64,000 nucleotides of DNA. It comes from Akkermansia muciniphila. Its GTDB lineage: Bacteria > Verrucomicrobiota > Verrucomicrobiia > Opitutales > Opitutaceae. How positions within the stretch are numbered: position 1 is the stretch's first letter; each line of letters opens with the position of its first letter. Location of the stretch: assembly GCA_945888375.1 (NCBI GenBank), contig CAMCZZ010000011.1, positions 35,623 to 99,622 of the forward strand, read 5' to 3'. The position numbers and the translations under genes were made by a program. Positions 57,432 to 64,000 of the stretch are shown here, in pieces. The notes beneath the pieces were generated by a model that ran no database searches, was not told the origin of the DNA, and was given only the letters and a program-made list of their open reading frames with translations.

Positions 57432-60362
57432 CTACAGAGCTTCGATAAAGTCTCGGATAGCTACCAAATCGTCGTCAGCCAACGCCTGGTCTTTTTCGAC
57501 AGGATGCAGCGCGAGGTGTTTTCGTATTAGACGCTTTGCCTCCTCCAGATTGCCTTCAAGGCACTCGTAGCTTGCTAATTGGGAGCGGAAATTGTCTGCG
57601 ACCTCATTAGAATGGGATGACCACTCGCGCAGCAGTTTTATTGCGGCCCCGCGACGATTGATTTTATTTAATAAAACCCCTAAATTATTAACTTTGAATA
57701 GTGTCCAGTAATGATCTACGCCCTTTATTTTTTCCCAGCCCTCCAAGGCCCGGCGATACAGAGCCTCCGCCCCTTCATAGTCGCGCTTGGAGTTAAGAAA
57801 ATTACCCAAGTTTTCCATGCTACTGAGTGTATCCGGATGGTTAACTCCTAGTGCTTTTTGTCTGCCCTCCAAGGCCCGGCGAAAGAGCGCCTCCGCTCCT
57901 ACATGATCGTCTTTGTCTTGGAGCAGTTTTCCAAGATCCATAACGCTGTTAAGCGTATCCGGATGGTCGGCGCCCAAGGCTTTTCCCCTGCCGTCCAAGG
58001 CCCAGCGAAAGAGAGCTTCTGCCCCTTCATCGTCGCATTTTCTTCTGAGTAGATTTCCCAGATTGTTAACGCTGCAAAGCGTAACTGGATGGTCGGTGCC
58101 CAATGCTTTTTCGCTAACCTCCACAGACCGGCGAAAGAGCGCCTCTGCTCCTTCATCGTCGTTTTTTTCGCTCAGCAGATTTCCTAGAGTATTCATGCTT
58201 CCAAGCGTAAACGGATGGTCAGCGCCAAATGCTTTTTCATACCCCCCCAAGACCCGTCGATACAACGCCTCGGCCCCATCATAATCACAGTATTCAATGC
58301 GCAAAACCGCCAGATTGTTAACACTGGCGAGCGTATCCGGGTGGTCGGCTCCAAGCGCTTTTTCCCTACCCTCTAACGCCAGGCGATACAAAACCTCTGC
58401 CGCTCCAGGGTAGTTTGTTTGGTTTAACAGACAGGAGGCGAGACTTGAGATGGAGCTCCAATCTTCCGCCCTGTCCGTCTGCCCCAGGAGCTTCGGCAGC
58501 CAATCGCCCACCCAGGCCTCCCAGCGAATCTTGGCAGCAAGACCATATTCGGTCTCGCCCCGCTCATCGAAACACTTCCACAGAAGCTCCCCCAGCTGCT
58601 TTGCCGCCGGAATGGCATCCGTGAAGTAAACCCCGGCGGAATCCGAGCCCAGCCATTCGCCAAGTGTTTTGTGGAACAAGCCCAGGCCCCCCCGATCCTC
58701 GACCAGGTAGCTGCCCAAGAGTGTGCGGGCCCGCACAGCCCCCTCCCGGTCCCAACCAAGCACCTCGGCGGCAAGATCCAGAGGCAAGGGCCCCGGCGCG
58801 GCCATGACCAAGCGCAGAAGCGGTTGGGCGCATTCCTTAAACTCCTTCCGAAAGCGACCTTCGAAGGCCGCATGGTAACGGCTGTGCAGGCCGGGTAGAC
58901 CGGACTCGAGAGCGTCCAATCCACCCGGGGCCAGCGTTCCCTCGCGCAATCCCTCGGCCACGAGGCGCAGGTAGAGTATCATGCCCCCGCTTTTTTCGAC
59001 CAGCAGCATGCAGAGCCGGTCGCGATCTTCAGCCGGCAGCAGGGGGGCCACCTGCTCTTCGCAATAAGCCTGTAAATCGGCCGTGTTACGCGCATCCCTA
59101 GCCTCCATGGCAAAGGGCTTGAAGCCCTGCAGGTAGGGAACGACCGAGGCGTCCGGCCGGCTCGTCACCACGAAGCCTATCCACTCGGGGAGCTCCAGAA
59201 ACCGCCCGCTGATCAAGGCGGCAAGAGGGTTCGTGCCATCGGCCTCGGCCCCCTCATCCAGGGCATCCACCAATATGACCAGCTTGTGCTCGCGCCAGAT
59301 GAGCCCCGCCATCGGCTCCGAGATGAGAAAAGAAAAGAGGTCGTGCAGGCTTTTCTTGGCGAGCTCCTGCCGTGCCTCCTCGATGCGCTCCGGCGCCGAG
59401 TCGGCAAACAGCCCGAGCCGCGGCAAGAGGCGGGCGCGGTAGTCATCCCAGCGCAGGGCGAGTTGATAGGCGATCGTCTGGAGCGCCCGCATGGGATCGC
59501 GCAATTCTACGCTCTGGTGGTCGCAGAACCACGTGCCCACGATCGCCGCGCGGTGCCGGTTGGCCATTTGCACGGCCAGGGCGGTTTTGCCAAAGCCGGG
59601 CCCGGCCTTGACCCAAAAAACGCGCGAGGACGGCTGGTGATCCAGCCAGTGCTCATAGGCATCGAAAACCCACTCGCGCCCGGTGAAGCCCGCCAAGTGC
59701 CGGGCAAAGCGCCCCTCAAAGCCAGAGGGGGCGAGCACTCTCCGCAAGACCTCGGCCTCGGAGGCGAAACGGCCCGCCTCTCCCTCAACGCGGCTCACGA
59801 TCTCCAAAAACTTTTCCTCGTAGAACCGCTCGAAGTCGAGGTCCACCTGGTCGCGGTATTCCCGCCACCGGCTCAGGTCCGGCCACTGTAGGTGGGCGAT
59901 CGTGACGGGGATGCTCTCCAGGGGCACCTGCTCCACCAGCACCGGATAGACCTTGCCGAAATGCTGGAGCGCCATTGCCACCTCGTTGCGGCACACACCG
60001 GGATCGCGAGTCGAGTGGAGGGATAAGAATGCGATCGCCATCTCCGCATCGTGAATCCCCCTGGTGATCGTGCCCTTCCAGTCATCCCAGGAGCCAATCT
60101 CTTTGTAGTCGATCCACACCCGGTGCCCCCGCGACTCCAAGTCCGCCTTGAAGCGATCCACCAGCTCGCGATTGGCGTCGTGCCCGTAGGAAAAGAAAAT
60201 CCGCTTGGGCTTGGCGGCCTTGGCCTCGACCTCGACCTTGGGCGTGAAAGCATCCGGGGCGGGAGACTCTCCGGGGAAGCGTTCTTCGCAGGCGTTACAC
60301 TCCCACTTGGCGGCCTTGGCCTTCCAGGTGGTGTCGGCGGAGGAGCAGTGGGGGCATTTCAC
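57432..60362 (-). CDS. STAND protein: zinc ribbon-TIR-NACHT-type NTPase-TPR
   Basis: 976 residues. A zinc ribbon opens the chain (CPHC at 3-6, CNAC at 22-25). A TIR domain follows at about 52-190: KRIFFSYGHDANRELVDRF, VWIDYKEIGSWDDW, and DPGVCRNEVAMAL, where the Glu of CxxE is the likely NADase catalytic residue. The NTPase has Walker A FWVKAGPGFGKTALAV near 255 and Walker B LVILVDALDEGAE near 360. From about 645 there are six to seven 42-residue TPRs of the kinesin-light-chain type (LGADHPDTLxSVNNLG). TIR-STAND proteins are known in bacterial antiphage defence; this one could degrade NAD+ or make a cyclic ADP-ribose signal. Its own trigger is unknown. Confidence 0.93.
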   Translation of the reverse strand: MKCPHCSSADTTWKAKAAKWECNACEERFPGESPAPDAFTPKVEVEAKAAKPKRIFFSYGHDANRELVDRFKADLESRGHRVWIDYKEIGSWDDWKGTITRGIHDAEMAIAFLSLHSTRDPGVCRNEVAMALQHFGKVYPVLVEQVPLESIPVTIAHLQWPDLSRWREYRDQVDLDFERFYEEKFLEIVSRVEGEAGRFASEAEVLRRVLAPSGFEGRFARHLAGFTGREWVFDAYEHWLDHQPSSRVFWVKAGPGFGKTALAVQMANRHRAAIVGTWFCDHQSVELRDPMRALQTIAYQLALRWDDYRARLLPRLGLFADSAPERIEEARQELAKKSLHDLFSFLISEPMAGLIWREHKLVILVDALDEGAEADGTNPLAALISGRFLELPEWIGFVVTSRPDASVVPYLQGFKPFAMEARDARNTADLQAYCEEQVAPLLPAEDRDRLCMLLVEKSGGMILYLRLVAEGLREGTLAPGGLDALESGLPGLHSRYHAAFEGRFRKEFKECAQPLLRLVMAAPGPLPLDLAAEVLGWDREGAVRARTLLGSYLVEDRGGLGLFHKTLGEWLGSDSAGVYFTDAIPAAKQLGELLWKCFDERGETEYGLAAKIRWEAWVGDWLPKLLGQTDRAEDWSSISSLASCLLNQTNYPGAAEVLYRLALEGREKALGADHPDTLASVNNLAVLRIEYCDYDGAEALYRRVLGGYEKAFGADHPFTLGSMNTLGNLLSEKNDDEGAEALFRRSVEVSEKALGTDHPVTLCSVNNLGNLLRRKCDDEGAEALFRWALDGRGKALGADHPDTLNSVMDLGKLLQDKDDHVGAEALFRRALEGRQKALGVNHPDTLSSMENLGNFLNSKRDYEGAEALYRRALEGWEKIKGVDHYWTLFKVNNLGVLLNKINRRGAAIKLLREWSSHSNEVADNFRSQLASYECLEGNLEEAKRLIRKHLALHPVEKDQALADDDLVAIRDFIEAL
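57690..58440 (-). repeat. 126-bp coding repeats of the TPR array
   Basis: The minus strand encodes repeats of 42 residues with the core GADHPDTL...NLGNLL...GAEALFRRALEG. Near-identical DNA words (for example GCCTCCGCCCCTTCATAGTC and relatives on the plus strand) recur about every 126 bp at about 57765, 57890, 58017, 58143 and 58270. AT-richer than the upstream NTPase part. Confidence 0.7.
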
Positions 60363-60575
60363 GGCAGGTAGTTACAGTAAGTCTTCTGCCGGGCATTAAA
60401 CCTGTCCACGAGAATCACCTGCATAAAGCCGAAAGGCGGTTTTCAGCTAAAGCAGCGCTCGGGCTTCTTTCGGGCGAGGCGCGAAGTCTGGCAGGGTTTC
60501 ACCGGGAAAACGTTTCAAAGGGCGCTAGGCAGACCATGGCTTCACGCTGAAGCCCCTTGGCCCGATTTAATTAGA

Positions 60576-62207
60576 TCACAAGCCGAGGCCTTTCCTCACT
60601 TGGACGCGGTCTTTTTCTTTAACCGCCTCGCTGAGTTCCATGAACGGAGCGATGTCGGGATGGATTCTGCGGGTGTTGTCACGCGGCCTCCCGCCGCGCC
60701 AGCCACTCATGGCTTTCTCCGCCATCCACCGCTGGTGCTCGCAAATGGCCAGATGCTCGACGAGACCGGCCCGAGCGGTTTCCGGGGCAGCATCCCAGAT
60801 GGTTTTCTTGATCTGCCGATGCAGGACGGCCCAGCGGTTGGACTCCTTAAAGGCCTCGCCCAAGGCGTCATACTCTTGCGCCTTGGCCCTTTCCTCCGGG
60901 CTGAGTCCGGCAAGATAGGCCGCGTGGTTCTCGCGGGCCTGCCGCTCCAGTTCCAAATCCCCGAATTCGGGTGATTTAAGGCCCATTTCAAAAATTGAAT
61001 CAATTTTGAGGCGCGGCTCGTCGATGAGCTGGGTTTTCGGGGAGTGAAGAATAATCGCCCGGACCCTTTGCGCGTTGAACTGCGGCGAGCAAAGGAGTTT
61101 ATCGGCGAGCTCAAGCGTGCTCGTTTCGTCGGCCAACTTGACGACGGCGAGGTCGAAATTTTGGCCCGCTAATGCCGGGGAGACAGGAACCAAAAAATCG
61201 TCCTCTTGGATAAAATCGACCTTTGCGACGAGATCCAATGCGGGGTGAAGCGTGCGAAAGGCCTTCTCCATTTTGGCATCGCGGACCGCCACAACATACT
61301 CTGGCAGATGGCTGCCTGTTATTTGGATAAAAGCGATGGCGGCTTTGATAAAATCCCGCGAAAAAAAATCATCGGCGACCACGAGAATTCGCACGCCTCG
61401 GGCGGCGATGTCAGGGACAAGCGCCAAATCCCGCGCCGCATCGCCCACGATGTGGCGCAAGGCGGCCGCCTCAAAGCTGACTACCCGAGCCTGCCACGTG
61501 GAGGGATGAACGACCAGTTTCCAGCGTTGGTTGAGGAGTTCCCGGATCTCGAGTGATTCGATGCAGACGAGGATTTGCCCTTTATCCCCATTGATCGATT
61601 CCGGCCGGGCCATTGCGGCGATGGTTTCGGCCGAGGAAATGGTTTCGTTGTCACCGCTAGTGGCAGCCACCACGACCCGCGCCGAGCGATCGGCTCCCGC
61701 CGCTTTTAATTTCAAAGGATCCAAGGGGGAACCTGCCACAAAAAGAATGCCGGACTGCTCCAACTCGCCCAACCGGGGATGTTGCGCGTCATCTCCGATA
61801 ATCGCCACCTTCTGCCCTTTAGCCGAAGCCGCCAGGGCAAGATCGGGGTTATTCATGCCAAACCCAGCAAAAACCACGTGTCCCCGCGCCTGGCGAAAAG
61901 CAAACTGCCGGACCTGCCTGCGAAAAATCCAAAAAACGGACTGCAAAAAAGCAGCGGCGAAAACCGCTTTAATTCCTATCCTAGAAATACTTAATGACCA
62001 ATGTTCTTCGTGATACTCTCCAAAAACTTCAAAATCCTCTCCTTTGGCCAAATGAATGGTCTGATCAACGACCAGTTCCCATTCCGGCAATTTGTGTGCC
62101 GCCTCAAGGGTCCTGTGCCAGCCATAAACACCAAAGGCCAGAAAAACGACCCAAAGGGCGATTAAGAGAGGCCAGAATTTTTTAGGGACTTTGGTTGGGA
62201 GATACAT
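60576..62207 (-). CDS. Membrane protein with TrkA-N-like Rossmann domain and C-terminal RyR domain
   Basis: 543 residues. Two membrane helices are at about 11-30 (FWPLLIALWVVFLAFGVYGW) and 76-96. A Rossmann domain of TrkA-N/RCK type follows at 108-200 (GHVVFAGFGMNNPDLALAAS, VAIIGDDAQHPRLGELEQSG, VVVAATSGDNE), with a second alpha/beta part to about 400. The last 62 residues are an RyR domain: EHLAICEHQRWMAEKAMSGW, then HPDIAPFMELSEAVKEKDR. RyR-TrkA proteins have been linked by comparative genomics to nucleotide-signal conflict systems. It has no ion-channel pore motif, so it is not a K+ channel. It lies 213 bp upstream of the TIR-STAND gene, same strand. Confidence 0.88.
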   Translation of the reverse strand: MYLPTKVPKKFWPLLIALWVVFLAFGVYGWHRTLEAAHKLPEWELVVDQTIHLAKGEDFEVFGEYHEEHWSLSISRIGIKAVFAAAFLQSVFWIFRRQVRQFAFRQARGHVVFAGFGMNNPDLALAASAKGQKVAIIGDDAQHPRLGELEQSGILFVAGSPLDPLKLKAAGADRSARVVVAATSGDNETISSAETIAAMARPESINGDKGQILVCIESLEIRELLNQRWKLVVHPSTWQARVVSFEAAALRHIVGDAARDLALVPDIAARGVRILVVADDFFSRDFIKAAIAFIQITGSHLPEYVVAVRDAKMEKAFRTLHPALDLVAKVDFIQEDDFLVPVSPALAGQNFDLAVVKLADETSTLELADKLLCSPQFNAQRVRAIILHSPKTQLIDEPRLKIDSIFEMGLKSPEFGDLELERQARENHAAYLAGLSPEERAKAQEYDALGEAFKESNRWAVLHRQIKKTIWDAAPETARAGLVEHLAICEHQRWMAEKAMSGWRGGRPRDNTRRIHPDIAPFMELSEAVKEKDRVQVRKGLGL

Positions 62208-62625
62208 ATGCTACAGGTTCGGCTAGGGGCTTATTTAAAAGCACTTATGAAATTAGCTACAATGACTGGGGGCCGTCGGCGAGTCGTGTTAACTATGGAC
62301 TTGGACCCCTGAAATGAAGAATTGGCAAGGCGAGTTTTTAAGAGTGTCAATGGCTGGAGATGAACGCAGCATAAGAGAACACCGTAGGGGAGGGGTAAGT
62401 TACTTGAGTTGTGTCTATCAAATTCAGCAAAAGTGAACCCAGGCCGCATTGCACTTGATTTGGCAGCCCGCCTTCGACTTCACTTGCTAGTGTGCACCCC
62501 ACTTTGCACGAGCGCCCTCAAAAGGCCCGAAATACCCAATAAAATTTAAATCCACTTTCTGCTGTCAGGCTGAACAAGAAGATAACTTTCAATTTCAATC
62601 GTTTTTCTAACAACCTACCCACATC
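62208..62625. other. 418-bp AT-rich divergent intergenic region
   Basis: It separates the RyR gene (minus) and the CsgG/LpoB-like gene (plus) and must contain promoters for both. Base composition is clearly lower in GC than 1-53 kb. The stretch before 62626 is A/T-rich (CAATAAAATTTAAATCC, then TTTCAATTTCAATCGTTTTT). A 72-codon open frame (62231-62449, minus) has no recognisable features. No inverted-repeat ends or attachment site identified. Confidence 0.4.
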
Positions 62626-63813
62626 ATGAGCCCACTGTGCCTATTCGTAGCCCTATGCGTCTTCGCCCTTAACGGTTCTTTCATTGTTCAATCTAGGGCT
62701 GCTTCTATTAAAACCTCTCAGGCTACTGAGATTGACACCTTAAATAGAACTATCACGCCCGATGATCGGATTGTAACTGATAAAACGCCACTCCCCGCAG
62801 ATCAGGAGAAGGACCGCGTTCCCCTAGCTTACAAGGCAGCCATTTTCATAATCAACCGCGGCGACGTATCTTTGAATAAGGAAGCACCTATTTTTGAAGA
62901 CCTGCTTACTGCTCAGCTAACTACCAAAGGTTTCGCAGTTATATCCCGAGAATTGACCCTGAATGCTGTCGCCGATTTCCTTGCGCGAGGCAAAAAAAAC
63001 TCGGTGGACGAAGCCTTATCAGAGCAAACTTCCGCCATTCGTCTGAGCCAGAATCTGGGGGCAGACTATCTAATCGTCGGCACGCTAACCTCATTTGAAA
63101 CGGAAACGCGTAAAGTTAACGCCTACAATGTTAAGTTCGACAAGTTGACTCACACCCTACGGACCACTTATCGCATCGTAGATGGCTTCACGGGCGAGAC
63201 ATTGGCGGCCGATGTAATCATCTCAGAGCGCTCGATCCAACAAGACAAATATTCCCAAACCGAGGCCCCTAGTTTGATTCGCGGTCTTATCACCAAAGCT
63301 TCCACCGACATAGCCGCAAAAGCCGGCGAGAAAGTCGCCAGCGGTTCCATCCGCGCGGTTGACCGCAACCTATCCCAGGTTACCTTCCGTATCGCTGTCT
63401 CCATGACAGATGTGAACATTCCCGAAGTTGTTTTCGACGAAGCCGGCGAAGCTCGCGTCACTGCCAACACAGTGGCCATAGAACCCCTGGCAGTTACAGT
63501 TGAACTTAACGGCGTAGCCATCGGGTCAACAGGAACAGGTGGTTCAATCACCAACTTAACTGCGGCACGTGGGTTCCATCGCTTAAGACTATCTCGCGAA
63601 GATTTAACGCCATGGGAACGGACCGTCAACATTCAGGAAGGCACTACGTTAAACGTCGCCATGCAGCTGAGTCCAGAGGGGCTCTCACGCTGGCAGGCAA
63701 ACACCGAGTTTCTATCAAAATTAAAAGGAGATAGCATCCTTACACGTGCCGAGGCTGAAAAAATGAAAGGTTTGGCTAAAGCTCTCGAGAATTTTGGTTT
63801 TAAAATATTTTAA
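62626..63813 (+). CDS. Exported CsgG/LpoB-like protein with PEGA domain
   Basis: 395 residues with a signal peptide (CLFVALCVFALNGSFIVQSRA). Residues 65-240 have the nucleotide-binding-like fold of CsgG/LpoB/TolB-N proteins: YKAAIFIINRGDV, LLTAQLTTKGFAVISRE, LGADYLIVGTLTSFE, YRIVDGFTGETL. Residues 285-355 are PEGA-like (LAVTVELNGVAIGSTGTGGS, FHRLRLSREDLTPWE). A helical tail ends it. It is probably periplasmic or outer-membrane associated; role unknown. No lipobox Cys. AT-rich and codon use unlike the first 50 kb, suggesting transfer. Confidence 0.78.
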   Translation: MSPLCLFVALCVFALNGSFIVQSRAASIKTSQATEIDTLNRTITPDDRIVTDKTPLPADQEKDRVPLAYKAAIFIINRGDVSLNKEAPIFEDLLTAQLTTKGFAVISRELTLNAVADFLARGKKNSVDEALSEQTSAIRLSQNLGADYLIVGTLTSFETETRKVNAYNVKFDKLTHTLRTTYRIVDGFTGETLAADVIISERSIQQDKYSQTEAPSLIRGLITKASTDIAAKAGEKVASGSIRAVDRNLSQVTFRIAVSMTDVNIPEVVFDEAGEARVTANTVAIEPLAVTVELNGVAIGSTGTGGSITNLTAARGFHRLRLSREDLTPWERTVNIQEGTTLNVAMQLSPEGLSRWQANTEFLSKLKGDSILTRAEAEKMKGLAKALENFGFKIF

Positions 63814-63897
63814 TTTAATCGGAACCGAATTGCATAATACAATTTACCCTAAGGGCACATTTTAGTAAACCACCTGACGACCGCTTTTTTAAATTTT

Positions 63898-64000
63898 ATG
63901 AAACGCTTATTAATCCTCCTTGCTACACTTTCTGCGATTCTTTCACCGTTGTGTCTCACCGCTCAGGAAAAAACCATTGGCGTAGCGGCAGTAACTATTT
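63898..64000 (+). CDS. Partial exported protein, 5' end only
   Basis: The ATG at 63898 opens MKRLLILLATLSAILSPLCL, a clear signal peptide with likely cleavage after TAQ, followed by EKTIGVAAVTI where the window ends. The mature start resembles the first strand of the CsgG/LpoB-type fold, so it may be a paralogue or partner of the preceding gene. It starts 85 bp after that gene's stop. It is in a low-GC context. Confidence 0.65.
   Translation, partial: MKRLLILLATLSAILSPLCLTAQEKTIGVAAVTI

Noticed and set aside
53150..58440. Regularly spaced DNA repeats that could look like CRISPR arrays or tandem repeats
   Set aside because: Spacing (about 126 bp) equals 42 codons, and the repeats stay in frame and encode WD40 and TPR units. 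No spacers, leader or cas genes.
60576..62207. Potassium channel or TrkA uptake protein
   Set aside because: No pore helix or TVGYG-like filter; only two TM helices plus the RyR domain, so TrkA-type transport is unlikely.
62231..62449. 72-codon minus-strand frame between the RyR and CsgG/LpoB-like genes
   Set aside because: No recognisable domain, no start context; AT-rich DNA gives such frames by chance. It could be real, but I cannot support it.

Overview
The window looks like a high-GC chromosomal segment from a Gram-negative bacterium, most likely Verrucomicrobiota of the Opitutaceae type. This rests on gene content and my recognition of families, not on a database search. It encodes lipid A synthesis (lpxA and a fused lpxC-fabZ), a type II secretion secretin, flagellar chaperones, and exported proteins with a tail typical of the phylum. 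Most start codons lack a purine-rich Shine-Dalgarno site and follow pyrimidine-rich sequence instead.

Layout. 1-8.2 kb: a membrane-protein fragment, TspO, a META-domain lipoprotein, lpxA and lpxC-fabZ, a DUF3857/transglutaminase protein, a TM2 protein and a CBS/DRTGG pyrophosphatase. 8.2-13.6 kb: flagellar remains (3' end of fliD, a lipoprotein, a small possibly FlgM-like protein, fliS, a fliT-like gene), a formylglycine-generating-type enzyme, and two head-to-head junctions where both genes lack their 5' parts. 13.7-18.1 kb: the gpmI-pfkB-tmk-holB operon. 18.3-21.6 kb: guaB and a divergent purA. 21.6-25.1 kb: a Dabb protein, recF, tauE-like, ruvC and small genes. 25.2-33.2 kb: hisI, trhO, a lone GspF-like protein, VF530, htpG and a protease with two DTGA motifs. 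33.2-35.7 kb: a scarred region with a third broken-gene junction, inverted repeats, a MITE-like element abutting tRNA-Leu(CAG), and a LysR DNA-binding domain without its sensor. 35.8-53 kb: hrpA, a DMT transporter, a 2OG-Fe(II) oxygenase, an EEP hydrolase, a Ste24-like protease, gspD-gspE-gspF, a bacterial nitric oxide synthase oxygenase, DUF4202 and MATE genes.

53.0-62.2 kb is the standout: a minus-strand cassette that reads as an immune or self-recognition island. In transcription order it encodes (i) a two-TM protein with a TrkA-N-like Rossmann domain and a C-terminal RyR domain; (ii) zinc ribbon-TIR-NACHT-type NTPase-TPR; and (iii) DUF4062-NACHT-type NTPase-14 WD40 repeats. The two STAND proteins are 15 bp apart. 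Their repeat regions look more AT-rich than their NTPase halves. A plausible scheme is that the repeats sense a trigger, the NTPases oligomerise, TIR makes an NAD-derived signal, and the RyR/TrkA membrane protein responds. That scheme is inference. The island is followed by an AT-rich divergent region, a CsgG/LpoB-like protein with a PEGA domain, and a partial exported protein.

GC and codon-use statements are by eye. Three gene-breaking junctions in about 25 kb could be real deletions or assembly errors; only reads can decide.
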